The notes beneath the pieces were generated by a model. That model was not told the DNA's origin and ran no database searches. It saw only the letters and a list, made by a program, of their open reading frames with translations. Shown here piece after piece: positions 24,963 to 33,812 of a stretch of 59,076 bases of DNA (position 1 is the stretch's first letter; every line of letters starts with the position of its first letter). The translations under genes were made by a program, and so were the position numbers. This DNA is from Bacteroidota bacterium (GTDB lineage Bacteria; Bacteroidota; Bacteroidia; Flavobacteriales; Weeksellaceae), in contig JAHIQD010000013.1 of the NCBI GenBank assembly GCA_018902795.1, forward strand, positions 1-59,076, in the 5' to 3' direction.

Positions 24963-25601
24963 TTAACTCCCGATTTCAATGAATTCTGTAACAATTTTTA
25001 CCGGCTGGTTATCATTCCCAAATCCGATGTAACTTGCGTAAAACCCTTCCCCATAACCGGTTTCAAAAGCAAATACATTTCCTTGCTTTTCATCATCGGG
25101 TTTTAAGAAGGCAAATTGATCAATCGCACCGTTCTCGTCAAAAAAATGATCATGGAAAAACTCTTCATAAATCCCCATAAATTCGCCGCCTTTTCTGTGA
25201 AAGAGTTTGTTTTCCAAATGATTCAGGCAATCCTGGGTTTCCACATCCATAAAACAGCCCATTCCGCTTTCTACGGGATAACCGAAGATTTCTTCGCCTT
25301 TTAAATCTTCAATATTCTGCCCTTCTGTTGTTGCCATTTTCCATTCGGAAATTGGGGAATCACCGAAAACAATTTCAACATAGGCAACGCAGTTGCTTTC
25401 CCTTTCTTTGTGCACCAAAACCGGAAATTCACCTTGGGGAAAATTAATTTTAAAATCTTTCATATCACTGGTAATCAAAGGATCACATGCGACAAGGCGA
25501 CCTGTGGTAAGATTGATTTTTCCGGCATCGAAGGTTTCGATTAAAGGACTTTCAACAAAATTTTTGCTGAACAGTTTGGAGATGTTTTCGATGTGAGTCA
25601 T
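24963..25601 (-). CDS. DUF4241-family protein
   Basis: This 212-residue soluble, acidic protein has no signal peptide. The pattern LTTGRLVACDPLI near residue 30, FPVLVHKE with CVAYVEIVF, a FGYPVESGMGCFMDV segment and the late NVFAFETGYGEGFYASYIGFG are those of the DUF4241 family. The function of the family is unknown. The conserved glycines and cysteines suggest a small-ligand or protein-binding role. It lies downstream of valS on the same strand, with 30 bp between, and could be a passenger of that transcript. Confidence 0.8.
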   Translation of the reverse strand: MTHIENISKLFSKNFVESPLIETFDAGKINLTTGRLVACDPLITSDMKDFKINFPQGEFPVLVHKERESNCVAYVEIVFGDSPISEWKMATTEGQNIEDLKGEEIFGYPVESGMGCFMDVETQDCLNHLENKLFHRKGGEFMGIYEEFFHDHFFDENGAIDQFAFLKPDDEKQGNVFAFETGYGEGFYASYIGFGNDNQPVKIVTEFIEIGS

Positions 25602-25631
25602 TTTTGGGGCAGATTTGAAAAATTTATTGAA

Positions 25632-28250
25632 TTAAAGGGTTTTCAGTTTATCTTCCAGCAAGGCAATTTTATCCTGAGCATCTTTCTGTTTTTTACGCTC
25701 CGATTCTACAACTTCCGGTTTTGCATTAGCGACAAATTTTTCATTGGAAAGTTTTTTCTCTACTGAAATAAGGAAACCTTTCAAATATTTAATTTCCTCT
25801 TCAGTTTTTACTTTTTCTTCCGCTAAGTCGAGGTTTTCACTCAAAGGAATTGAAATTTCGGTAGAACCCACTAAAAAGGTAAAACTTGGTTTGTCTGTTT
25901 TTTGGCCGAAATTAACTTCAGAAATATTCGCCAGTTTTCTCACCAGATTTTCATTTTCAAAAGTTTGAGCATTGGTAAATACTTCAACCACTTCTCTTGG
26001 TGAGATTCCTTTGCTTTGGCGGTAATTTCTAACTCCGGAAATCAGTTCTTTTGAGGTTTCGAAATTCCTGATTAAATCATTATTAAATGCTTCAGGTTTT
26101 CTTTGCTGTGCAATAACCAAGGCGTTTTCAGGTGTTCTTTCTGCAATATTCTGCCACAATTCTTCCGATAAAAACGGCATGAACGGGTGAATCAGTTTCA
26201 TCAGTTCTTCAAAATAGGTAATGGTTTTATCATATACTTCTTTCGAAATAGGTTCGCCGAATCCCGGTTTAATGGCTTCAAGATACCATGAACAGAAATC
26301 GTCCCAAACCAATTTATAAAGCAAATGCAAAGCGTCAGAAATCCTGAATTTTTCAAACTGATCAGCCACTTCGGCAATGGTTTTATCCATCTGATGACCG
26401 AACCACTCAATTGCCTGTCTGTCGGAATCGTTGGCTTTGATTGTTTCGTCTTTGTTCCAACCCTGGATCAGTTTATAAGCATTCCAGATTTTGGTCGCGA
26501 AATTACGTCCCTGCAACATCAGTTCTTCATCGAAAAGCAAATCGTTACCGGCTGCAGAACTCAGTAAAATTCCAACACGAACGCCATCAGCTCCGTATTT
26601 TTCAATCAGTTCGACAGGATCGGGCGAATTACCGAGCTGTTTCGACATTTTCCGTCTTTGTTTATCACGAACAATTCCTGTGAAATATACATTTTTGAAC
26701 GGAACTTCTTTCCGGTATTCCAAACCTGCCATAATCATCCTTGCTACCCAGAAGAAAATAATATCCGGACCTGTTACCAAATCGGAAGTTGGGTAATAAT
26801 AGTTGATTTCTTCATTTTCAGAATCCAACATTCCGTCGAAAACTGACATTGGCCATAACCATGAAGAGAACCAGGTATCCAACGCGTCTGAATCCTGCTT
26901 TAAATCAGAAATTTCCAGCGTTGAAATTTGAGATTTTTCTCTGGCTAAAATTAATGCTTCTTCAATGTTTTCAGCTACGACAAAATCGTTTTCGCCTTCA
27001 CCATAGAAATAGGCTGGGATTTGCTGTCCCCACCATAACTGACGGGAAATATTCCAGTCGCGGATGTTTTCCATCCAGTGCTTATAAGTGTTTTTGAATT
27101 TTTCAGGATGAAATTTCACCTCATCATTCATCACCACATCCAAGGCAGGTTTTGCGATATCTGCCATTTTCAGAAACCACTGAACTGAAACTTTCGGTTC
27201 GATCACCGCTCCTGTACGCTCGGAAGTTCCTACTTTATTCACATAATCTTCAGCCTTCAGCAAGAGATCTTTTTCTTCCAGTTCTTTGGCAATTGCTTTT
27301 CTTACCTCGAACCGGCTTTTTCCTGCATAATGCTGTCCGTGATCGTTTAAGTTAGCGTCATCATCCAAAGAATCAATCATCGGTAAACCATGACGCTTTC
27401 CAATTTCATAATCGTTAATATCGTGAGCCGGCGTAATTTTCAAAGCACCGGTTCCGAATTCGATATCTACATATTCATCTTCAATAATAGGAATGACACG
27501 GTTCACAATAGGAACAATCACCTTTTTGCCTCTTAAATGTGCATATCTCTCATCGTTAGGATTGATGCAAACAGCGGTGTCACCGAAAATAGTTTCAGGA
27601 CGTGTAGTTGCCACGGAAAGAAATTCTTCCGTTCCCTCGATTTTATACTTTAAATAATAGAGTTTACCGTTTTGCTCCTTAAAGATGACTTCTTCATCAG
27701 AAATATTGGTCTTTGCTTCCGGATCCCAGTTGACCATTCGGTAACCTCTGTAAATTAAACCTTTGTTGTATAAATCAACGAAAGATTTAATCACCTGCTG
27801 AGAAAGTTTCGGTTCCAAAGTGAAACGGGTTCTTTCCCAGTCGCAGGAGCAGCCGAGTTTTTTCAGCTGTTCAAGGATTGTTCCTCCGTATTTGTCAGTC
27901 CAGTCCCAGGCGTGTTTTAAAAACTCATCCCGCGTAAGATCAGATTTATTGATTCCTTCAGATTTCAGTTTCGCCACCACTTTAGCTTCCGTTGCAATCG
28001 AAGCGTGATCGGTACCGGGAACCCAACATGCGTTGAAGCCCTGCATCCGCGCACGTCTTACCAATACATCCTGAATGGTATTGTTCAGCATGTGACCCAT
28101 GTGAAGGATTCCGGTAACGTTAGGTGGCGGAATTACAATAGTATAAGGCGGTTTTTCGTTGGGTTCGGAGTGGAAGTAATTATTTTCCAGCCAGTAGCTG
28201 TACCATTTATTCTCAGTTTCCTGAGGATTATATTTTTCTGAGATCTGCAT
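25632..28250 (-). CDS. valS: Valine--tRNA ligase
   Basis: This class I aminoacyl-tRNA synthetase has 872 residues from the ATG at 28250 (MQISEKYNPQETENKWY). The HIGH box reads PNVTGILHMGHML and the KMSKS box RRKMSKQLGNSPDP. The editing domain contains TTRPETIFGDTAVC. The C-terminal coiled-coil arm that distinguishes ValS from IleS is present (LDLAEEKVKTEEEIKYLKGF). It charges tRNA-Val with valine and edits threonyl errors. Ten further residues in frame upstream were rejected as non-conserved. The gene is divergent from the DUF1573 gene. Confidence 0.98.
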   Translation of the reverse strand: MQISEKYNPQETENKWYSYWLENNYFHSEPNEKPPYTIVIPPPNVTGILHMGHMLNNTIQDVLVRRARMQGFNACWVPGTDHASIATEAKVVAKLKSEGINKSDLTRDEFLKHAWDWTDKYGGTILEQLKKLGCSCDWERTRFTLEPKLSQQVIKSFVDLYNKGLIYRGYRMVNWDPEAKTNISDEEVIFKEQNGKLYYLKYKIEGTEEFLSVATTRPETIFGDTAVCINPNDERYAHLRGKKVIVPIVNRVIPIIEDEYVDIEFGTGALKITPAHDINDYEIGKRHGLPMIDSLDDDANLNDHGQHYAGKSRFEVRKAIAKELEEKDLLLKAEDYVNKVGTSERTGAVIEPKVSVQWFLKMADIAKPALDVVMNDEVKFHPEKFKNTYKHWMENIRDWNISRQLWWGQQIPAYFYGEGENDFVVAENIEEALILAREKSQISTLEISDLKQDSDALDTWFSSWLWPMSVFDGMLDSENEEINYYYPTSDLVTGPDIIFFWVARMIMAGLEYRKEVPFKNVYFTGIVRDKQRRKMSKQLGNSPDPVELIEKYGADGVRVGILLSSAAGNDLLFDEELMLQGRNFATKIWNAYKLIQGWNKDETIKANDSDRQAIEWFGHQMDKTIAEVADQFEKFRISDALHLLYKLVWDDFCSWYLEAIKPGFGEPISKEVYDKTITYFEELMKLIHPFMPFLSEELWQNIAERTPENALVIAQQRKPEAFNNDLIRNFETSKELISGVRNYRQSKGISPREVVEVFTNAQTFENENLVRKLANISEVNFGQKTDKPSFTFLVGSTEISIPLSENLDLAEEKVKTEEEIKYLKGFLISVEKKLSNEKFVANAKPEVVESERKKQKDAQDKIALLEDKLKTL

Positions 28251-28324
28251 AAATCTTTTCTTTGTCTTTAATAGATGCAAAAATAGGGAAATAAAAAAAA
28301 TTATCTACCTATTGAAATAATTTT

Positions 28325-28332
28325 TAACTTTG
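28325..28332 (+). promoter_or_regulatory. Putative -7 box for the DUF1573 gene
   Basis: TAACTTTG is an exact TAnnTTTG match about 43 bp before the start codon. The -33 region is unclear. Confidence 0.5.
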
Positions 28333-28374
28333 TCGTTCTAATTTTATCAAAACATCAACATAACATTTAAAAAT

Positions 28375-28881
28375 ATGAAAAATTTATTAGCGGGCTTATT
28401 TTTGACAGCATCATTCGCATTTGCCTCAGCACAAACCATTTCCTTCGATAAAACAACCTTCGATTACGGGACCGTAAAAAACGGCGCTGACGGTCACAGA
28501 ATGTTTGTTGTAAAAAATACAGGAGACAAACCTTTGATTATTTCCAAAGTACAGGCATCTTGTGGATGTACTACTCCGGAATGGAGCCAGGATCCGATCA
28601 TGCCGGGAAAAACCGCTCAAATTAAAGTAGGTTATAACACGACTATCGTAGGTCCTTTTACCAAAATTATCGAGGTTTATTCTAACGACCCTGCCAACAG
28701 CAGATCAGTAATCAATATTAAAGGTACAGTAGAAGGAGGCGCTGAACCTGCAGCAATGAAAGCAGAAAGCATGCAGGAAGCAAGAGCTGTAGTTGCTCCT
28801 GTGGCAGCAGAAGTTTCTGTAAAAGCGAAAGCAGCACCAGCAAAAGCTAAAAAAGCAGCTAAAAAACCTGCTGCAATGTAA
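28375..28881 (+). CDS. Exported DUF1573 (ASH-like) protein
   Basis: The 168-residue protein has a signal peptide ending FASAQ. One DUF1573 beta-sandwich domain follows, with TFDYGTVKNGADGHRMFVVKNTGDKPLI, the double-cysteine QASCGCTTPEW and YSNDPANSRSVINIKG. After about residue 125 comes an alanine- and lysine-rich low-complexity tail (KAKAAPAKAKKAAKKPA) likely to be basic and disordered. DUF1573 proteins are abundant exported proteins of unknown function in Bacteroidetes. The gene is monocistronic and ends at a strong hairpin. Confidence 0.88.
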   Translation: MKNLLAGLFLTASFAFASAQTISFDKTTFDYGTVKNGADGHRMFVVKNTGDKPLIISKVQASCGCTTPEWSQDPIMPGKTAQIKVGYNTTIVGPFTKIIEVYSNDPANSRSVINIKGTVEGGAEPAAMKAESMQEARAVVAPVAAEVSVKAKAAPAKAKKAAKKPAAM

Positions 28882-28909
28882 TATTTGCAGTTTTAAAAAA
28901 TAATTATTA

Positions 28910-28935
28910 AAATCACTTCTTTATTGGAGTGATTT
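28910..28935 (+). terminator. Intrinsic terminator of the DUF1573 gene
   Basis: A stem AAATCACTTC / GGAGTGATTT (one G-T pair) is followed by eight T on the plus strand. Confidence 0.85.
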
Positions 28936-28962
28936 TTTTTATTTTTAATCAAAAGAAAAATT

Positions 28963-29841
28963 ATGGATTTAGATTTCAGCGACAATTTCATTGTGAAAGC
29001 ACCGTTTTCCATCAAAACTTCTGATACCAGCTATAAAGGAGGTCTCACAAAAGAGGAAGGTGAAAAAATGCTTCTGAACGAAAAAGTGAAACTCCGTGAG
29101 CTTCAGGAAAGGCTTTACGCGGATTCCAGCAAATCTTTACTGGTCGTGCTGCAGGCGATGGACGGTGCCGGAAAGGATTCCTTAATTGAGCATGTTTTCG
29201 GTGGGGTAAATCCGCAGGGCTGTGAGGTAACAAGCTTTAAGGCACCCAGTCATAAAGAATATTCCCATGATTTTCTGTGGCGCCATTATATCGCGTTGCC
29301 GGAAAAAGGAGACATCGGGATCTTCAACAGAAGTCATTATGAAAGTGTTTTGGTTTGCAAAGTTCATCCCGAATTTAATTTGAACGAGAAAGTATGGGAT
29401 TCTGGGGAGAATTTTGATAAAAAATTCTGGAAAAAACGTTACAAAAGCATCAGAAATTTTGAAAGACATTTAGCAGATAACGGCACCACTGTCATCAAAA
29501 TATTTCTGAACGTTTCAAAAAAAGAACAGAAACAGCGGTTAATTCAAAGAATCGACGAACAGGAAAAAAACTGGAAATTTTCTATGGCAGATTTGCCGGA
29601 GCGTGCACTTTGGGATCAGTACATGTCTGCTTATGAAGATGCGATCAACCAAACTTCTAAAGAATATGCGCCGTGGTATGTGATTCCTGCCGATGACAAA
29701 TGGTTTGCCAGAGTTGCGGCGATTCAGATTATTATTGATGCGCTTGAAAGGATGAATCTTAAATTTCCCAAGCTTTCCGATGCTGACCGGAAAGAGCTGG
29801 AAGGAGCGAGAAAGCAGCTGGAAAGCGAACAGTCTATTTAG
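28963..29841 (+). CDS. Polyphosphate kinase 2 family protein
   Basis: PPK2 enzymes transfer phosphate between polyphosphate and nucleotides. The 292-residue single-domain protein has Walker A AMDGAGKDS (about 66-74), the polyphosphate-channel region TSFKAPSHKEYSHDFLWRHY, Walker B GIFNRSHYESVL and lid motif QRLIQRIDEQEKNWKFS. One-domain PPK2 proteins of this size usually phosphorylate AMP or ADP with polyphosphate rather than make polyphosphate. It is transcribed alone and ends at a strong hairpin. Confidence 0.92.
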   Translation: MDLDFSDNFIVKAPFSIKTSDTSYKGGLTKEEGEKMLLNEKVKLRELQERLYADSSKSLLVVLQAMDGAGKDSLIEHVFGGVNPQGCEVTSFKAPSHKEYSHDFLWRHYIALPEKGDIGIFNRSHYESVLVCKVHPEFNLNEKVWDSGENFDKKFWKKRYKSIRNFERHLADNGTTVIKIFLNVSKKEQKQRLIQRIDEQEKNWKFSMADLPERALWDQYMSAYEDAINQTSKEYAPWYVIPADDKWFARVAAIQIIIDALERMNLKFPKLSDADRKELEGARKQLESEQSI

Positions 29842-29870
29842 ATATCCAAAATTGAGATATGATTATAAAA

Positions 29871-29898
29871 AAAAGCAGAAACCTAAATTTCTGCTTTT
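29871..29898 (+). terminator. Intrinsic terminator of the PPK2 gene
   Basis: An 11-bp stem (AAAAGCAGAAA / TTTCTGCTTTT), with a T-run partly within the stem, lies 30 bp past the stop codon. It could also end the rnpB transcript coming from the other side. Confidence 0.85.
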
Positions 29899-29915
29899 GC
29901 TGTTTCATTAAAAAA

Positions 29916-30244
29916 CCACAAGAAAAACTGTAAGCCGGATTCTGTACATTCGCCAAAACGAAAGTGCCTGTTATTTATCTGCGCTTTACATTACTGCAAA
30001 GCTTTAGCTGTTTACCCCTCGGTTTTTGGAGCGAGCAACTCCTATCCCGGCGAACCGGGAAATCCGATATACTTAACATTGCACCGCAAAGAGTTTACCT
30101 GGTTTCACTATAAATTAATATACATACTTTCTGTTGCACTGGTCCTGATCTTGCGACCGACGGGTGTTACCCGCTTTGCTGCTCTATGGTGTCCGGACTT
30201 TCCTACCCCGGTTCCCCGGAATCAACAGGCCGTCTTTCTTGTGG
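29916..30244 (-). ncRNA. rnpB: RNase P RNA (class A), catalytic subunit
   Basis: Read on the minus strand, the segment has the universally conserved RNase P core GAGGAAAGTCCGGACACC in diverged form (GTAGGAAAGTCCGGAC) near the 5' end. The 3' core ends in GAATCCGGCTTACAG. The two ends pair through CCACAAGAAA and TTTCTTGTGG to form helix P1. Further typical elements are AGCAGCAAAGCGGGTAACACCC and GAGGGGTAAACAGC. The RNA is about 329 nt and matures the 5' ends of tRNAs. It begins 5 nt beyond its -7 box at 30249-30256. Confidence 0.95.
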
Positions 30245-30248
30245 AGGG

Positions 30249-30256
30249 CAAAGATA
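30249..30256 (-). promoter_or_regulatory. -7 box of the rnpB promoter
   Basis: TATCTTTG on the minus strand is an exact TAnnTTTG match ending 5 nt before the predicted RNA 5' end, the right distance for a start site. Confidence 0.7.
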
Positions 30257-30338
30257 ATGAATTTTCAAGTTTTCCGGTTAAAATTGTCTGGACTGAAATT
30301 TGTTTGGGCAAAATCTTTTAAAAAGAATATATTTGAAT

Positions 30339-31205
30339 ATGGAAGTAGATGTAACTAAAATTAAATACATAGATATCGTTTACCGCGTTCTGGAACGCTG
30401 GTATACCAAATTCGCCGAAACCACTCCCAATATTGCTGTCGGAATTATCGTCTTTGTTTTGATTCTGATGATGAGTTCTTATCTGAGTAAAGTTTCTGTA
30501 AAGATTTTTCACAGGCTGTTTCCCAACAGTAAAAGCAACTCCATTGTTACATTGATCGGAGTTTTCAAGTTCCTCATTATTTTAATGGGCGCTTTTATCG
30601 CTTTTGAAATTATGGGATTGGGCGGATTTGTGCTGAAGTTCCTTGGAAGTTTGGGCGTTGCCGGGGTTATTGCTGGGGTTGCGCTGAAAGATTTGGTTTC
30701 CTCGATGTTTTCGGGGATGCTGATTAGCTTTGATAAAGCATTCGCTGTGGGTGACTATGTTTCGATTAAAGGAATTTCGGGAACGGTGGAAACGATAGGA
30801 TTTCTCACTACCAAAGTGATTACCGATGAAGGTAAAAAAGTTTACATTCCAAATCAGTTGATTTTCAGCGCGCCGTTTATCAATTATTCTGCATCATCGC
30901 AAAGAAAAATTTTCATCGACCTTGAAATTCCCAACAATGAGGATTTGGACAAAGCCAAAAAAGTCATTCTTGATGAAATACATACTTTTGATTTTGCAGA
31001 TCAGAAGGACAATGCAGAAGTTATTTTCCTGAAACAAAGTCTCGGCATCTTTTATCTTGAAGCAAGATTTCAGATGAAAACCGGCGAGAAGATTTCTCAT
31101 ATCCGAAGTGAGGCGCTTTTAAGAATCAAGAAAAAACTGGATGACAATGGAATTCAGCTGGCGACACAGACTCAGATTGATACCGGAAATTCGGCTCAGG
31201 AATAG
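30339..31205 (+). CDS. MscS-type mechanosensitive ion channel
   Basis: The 288-residue inner-membrane protein has three spans. TM1 is near IAVGIIVFVLILMM, TM2 FKFLIILMGAFIAFEIM, and TM3 is the pore helix LGVAGVIAGVALKDLVSSMFSGM with the glycine/alanine pattern of MscS. Next is the beta domain (VGDYVSIKGISGTVETIGFLTTKVITDEGK, then VYIPNQLI) and a short alpha-beta C-terminus. It opens under membrane tension to release solutes on hypo-osmotic shock. I start at the ATG at 30339 (MEVDVTK); the 13 residues possible upstream overlap the rnpB promoter side. Confidence 0.9.
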   Translation: MEVDVTKIKYIDIVYRVLERWYTKFAETTPNIAVGIIVFVLILMMSSYLSKVSVKIFHRLFPNSKSNSIVTLIGVFKFLIILMGAFIAFEIMGLGGFVLKFLGSLGVAGVIAGVALKDLVSSMFSGMLISFDKAFAVGDYVSIKGISGTVETIGFLTTKVITDEGKKVYIPNQLIFSAPFINYSASSQRKIFIDLEIPNNEDLDKAKKVILDEIHTFDFADQKDNAEVIFLKQSLGIFYLEARFQMKTGEKISHIRSEALLRIKKKLDDNGIQLATQTQIDTGNSAQE

Positions 31206-31227
31206 TTTTCTTTTGTCCCGAAATCCC

Positions 31228-31307
31228 CTAGCCCTGATTGCAGCGGCATCCTTTTTTTGACGAGGAACGAGGAGAAAAAGATACAGCGGAAAGCAGGTTC
31301 CCGGCTC
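31228..31307. repeat. Dispersed intergenic repeat, copy 2 (CTAGCCC...AGCAGGTTCCC)
   Basis: CTAGCCCTGATTGCAGCGGC, ATCCTTTTTTTGACGAGG and AAAAAGATACAGCGGAAAGC align with the copy at 18766-18833. The inner halves are inverted repeats of each other. It lies between the MscS gene and the sucC terminator. Confidence 0.7.
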
Positions 31308-31320
31308 CTAAAAACAAAAA

Positions 31321-31350
31321 AAATCCGCTCAAAACTAATTGAACGGATTT
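31321..31350 (-). terminator. Intrinsic terminator of sucC
   Basis: The stem AAATCCGCTC / GAACGGATTT (one mismatch) has a loop AAAACTAATT and a T-run on the minus strand. It is about 20 bp past the sucC stop. A sister hairpin ends groEL. Confidence 0.85.
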
Positions 31351-31369
31351 TATATTTATGTTTAAAATC

Positions 31370-32566
31370 TTAGTGACCTAAAACTTCTTTAACTTTATTG
31401 GCAGCTTCTTCCAGAGTAATTGCTGAATGTACAGGAAGACCTGAATTGTCGATCAACTGTTTTGCTTCAACGGCGTTGGTTCCCTGAAGCCTTACGATCA
31501 AAGGAACAGGAAGGCTTCCCATTGCTTTGTAAGCATCTACAACACCCTGGGCTACTCTGTCGCAACGTACGATTCCTCCGAAGATGTTAATCAGGATTGC
31601 TTTTACGTTCGGATCTTTCAAAATAATTCCGAAAGCTTTCTGAACTCTTTCTGCATCAGCAGTTCCACCAACGTCAAGGAAGTTTGCAGGGTTACCGCCG
31701 GATAATTTAATGATATCCATGGTAGCCATTGCCAAACCAGCTCCGTTTACCATACATGCAACGTCACCGTCAAGTTTCACAAAGTTCAAACCAGCTTCGC
31801 CAGCTTCAACATCTGTAGGATCTTCTTCTCTTGTATCTCTTAAAGCTTCCAGATCTTTGTGACGGAAAAGTGCATTGCCGTCTAAAGTTACTTTCGCATC
31901 AACAGCGATAATTTTATCATCTGAAGTCTTCAAAACAGGGTTGATTTCAAAAAGTGAAGCATCAATTCCTACATAAGCATTGTAAAGACTGGTAATAAAT
32001 TTAGTAAATTCTTTGAAAGCATTTCCTGACAAACCAAGATTGAAAGCTATTTTTCTCGCCTGGAAACCTTGCAGTCCGAACGCAGGATCTATTACTTCTT
32101 TATGAATCAAATGAGGGGTTACTTCAGCAACATGCTCAATATCCATTCCACCTTCTGTGGAATAAACTACTGTATTTTTGCCCAAAGCTCTGTCTAAAAG
32201 GATAGAAACATAATATTCTTTAGTTTCTGAAGCTCCCGGATAATACACATCTTCAGCCACCAAAACGAAGTTTACTTTTTTACCTTCAGCAGAGGTTTGA
32301 GGAGTTACCAGCTGCATTCCAATGATGTTCTGTGCATTTTCTTTCAGTTTTTCCAAATTCGGAGAAAACTTTACACCGCCGCCTTTACCGCGACCACCCG
32401 CATGAACCTGAGCTTTTACCACCCAACCTTCTGCACCGCCGGTCATTTCTTTTAATTTATTGGCTGCATCTACTGCTTCATCTACATTGTTTGCAACAAA
32501 ACCGCGTTGGATGTTAACGCCATATTTTGCTAAAATCTCTTTTGACTGATACTCGTGAAGATTCAT
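31370..32566 (-). CDS. sucC: Succinyl-CoA ligase (ADP-forming) beta subunit
   Basis: The 398-residue ATP-grasp protein starts MNLHEYQSKEILAKYGV. It carries the ATP-binding HAGGRGKGGGVKF segment and the metal-site FEINPVLKTSDDKIIAVDAK. The C-terminal CoA-ligase part includes NIFGGIVRCDRVAQG and GTNAVEAKQLIDNSGLPV. With SucD it interconverts succinyl-CoA and succinate with ATP formation in the TCA cycle. The alpha subunit gene sucD is not adjacent, an arrangement I recall as common in flavobacteria. A -7 box is at 32604-32611. Confidence 0.97.
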   Translation of the reverse strand: MNLHEYQSKEILAKYGVNIQRGFVANNVDEAVDAANKLKEMTGGAEGWVVKAQVHAGGRGKGGGVKFSPNLEKLKENAQNIIGMQLVTPQTSAEGKKVNFVLVAEDVYYPGASETKEYYVSILLDRALGKNTVVYSTEGGMDIEHVAEVTPHLIHKEVIDPAFGLQGFQARKIAFNLGLSGNAFKEFTKFITSLYNAYVGIDASLFEINPVLKTSDDKIIAVDAKVTLDGNALFRHKDLEALRDTREEDPTDVEAGEAGLNFVKLDGDVACMVNGAGLAMATMDIIKLSGGNPANFLDVGGTADAERVQKAFGIILKDPNVKAILINIFGGIVRCDRVAQGVVDAYKAMGSLPVPLIVRLQGTNAVEAKQLIDNSGLPVHSAITLEEAANKVKEVLGH

Positions 32567-32603
32567 AATATTTGAATTAGATTTAATTTTTTTTAAAGAT
32601 TGA

Positions 32604-32611
32604 CAAATTTA
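32604..32611 (-). promoter_or_regulatory. Putative -7 box for sucC
   Basis: TAAATTTG on the minus strand lies 37 bp upstream of the sucC ATG and matches TAnnTTTG exactly. The -33 box is unclear. Confidence 0.5.
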
Positions 32612-32679
32612 AGAAAATTTGAGAAGATAATGATTGAACCTGCAAAATTTTTGTCACCAAAGGGTTTATAAAGTTCAGG

Positions 32680-33546
32680 TTACGAGGTTTCCGGTTTCGT
32701 CTTTTCATAGAAAGTTGTTGCGATGCCTGCCAATATGACAATACTTCCAAGCATCTGAACAGGTGTTATTTTCTCGCCGATGAACACTGCAGCCAAAATC
32801 GCCGCAAAAATCGCCTGACTGAGAAGGCTCAGCGAAACACGGGTCGCCCGCATATTTTGCGTCGCATAACTGATCAGCAGCCACGCAATTAACTGACATA
32901 CGATTCCCTGAACAAAAAGCGAAATCCATGCTTGATTGGAAAAACCAACAAACGCCTCTCCGAAAGCAACATTTATTATGAAGAGAAAAACCGTACTGAA
33001 AATCATACTGTAAGTGATAAAAGTGATCACTTCAAGTTTTTCTAGAACCGTTTTACTGACTAAAATATATAAGGCATATAATAATCCCGATAATACGCCG
33101 AGGAAAAAAGCGGTGTCTAATTTCAATTCTAAAATCGTATCAATGCCAACGAAAACCATCATTCCCATTAAAGCAATGAATGTTCCCAGCCAGAAACTTT
33201 TCCGGGGACGGTAATTCAGAAATACAAATGAAAAAACGCCCACCCAAATCGGTGAAAGATTAGTCAGCAGCGTTGCCTGAGTTGCCGATGAGTGCTGAAT
33301 CGAGACATTCCAAACCGCTATATCTGAGGCGAAAAGTATTCCGCAAATCGCAATCGGAAATAGTATTTTACGGTTTTTAAAGACAAGTTTTCCTTTATAT
33401 ATAGCTACAGGCAAAAGAATAGCTGTTGCAATTGCCATGCGGTAAAATGCAGAAATCAGTCCTGAAGTAAGATTCATACGGACGATTACAGGAAATATGG
33501 ATATACACAAAATCCCTATGAATAATGCGATTCTTGCTTTGGTCAT
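32680..33546 (-). CDS. EamA/DMT-family inner-membrane transporter
   Basis: The 288-residue protein has about ten hydrophobic spans arranged as two EamA repeats. Each repeat ends in a TM with the family's typical glycine-proline pattern (SATQATLLTNLSPIWVGVFSFVF; RATRVSLSLLSQAIFAAILAAVFIGEKITPVQMLG). EamA proteins export metabolites or amino acids; the substrate is unknown. It is the last gene of a five-gene minus-strand run (HMG-CoA reductase, a 56-residue protein, DUF423, a zinc-ribbon-like protein, EamA) with gaps of 1 to 3 bp. Confidence 0.88.
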   Translation of the reverse strand: MTKARIALFIGILCISIFPVIVRMNLTSGLISAFYRMAIATAILLPVAIYKGKLVFKNRKILFPIAICGILFASDIAVWNVSIQHSSATQATLLTNLSPIWVGVFSFVFLNYRPRKSFWLGTFIALMGMMVFVGIDTILELKLDTAFFLGVLSGLLYALYILVSKTVLEKLEVITFITYSMIFSTVFLFIINVAFGEAFVGFSNQAWISLFVQGIVCQLIAWLLISYATQNMRATRVSLSLLSQAIFAAILAAVFIGEKITPVQMLGSIVILAGIATTFYEKTKPETS

Positions 33547-33548
33547 CT

Positions 33549-33809
33549 TTAAAACTTTCTTCCCACTTCCTTACATATTTCTAAATACGCTTCAGGCATT
33601 TTCGAAAAACCTCCAGATTCGTAATATTCATCAGCATGCGGAATGTAAATGCTGTAGTTTTTTCCTATCGGAATGAGCGGAATGAAAAATAAGGTGATGT
33701 AATTTTTGAACACTTTAATATCAGCATTCACCATAAAACCGTTTTTATTGATTTTTCTGGTTTCCTGACCGACTAATTTTTTGGTACTTCCTGCTATGAA
33801 AAAGAACAT
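33549..33809 (-). CDS. Small zinc-ribbon-like protein without zinc cysteines
   Basis: This 86-residue protein carries the core YITLFFIPLIPIGKNYSIYI, which in its family is usually flanked by two CxxC knuckles of a zinc ribbon. Here both flanks have other residues (MVNADIKV before, HADEYYESGG after) and the only cysteine left is near the C-terminus. It may be a degenerate member that has lost metal binding, or a non-zinc subfamily. It lies 2 bp from the EamA gene and 3 bp from the DUF423 gene. The function is unknown. Confidence 0.6.
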   Translation of the reverse strand: MFFFIAGSTKKLVGQETRKINKNGFMVNADIKVFKNYITLFFIPLIPIGKNYSIYIPHADEYYESGGFSKMPEAYLEICKEVGRKF

Positions 33810-33812
33810 GGT

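Noticed and set aside
30079..30321. Plus-strand ORFs within the RNase P RNA gene
   Set aside because: The segment is explained by rnpB on the other strand; translation is chance.
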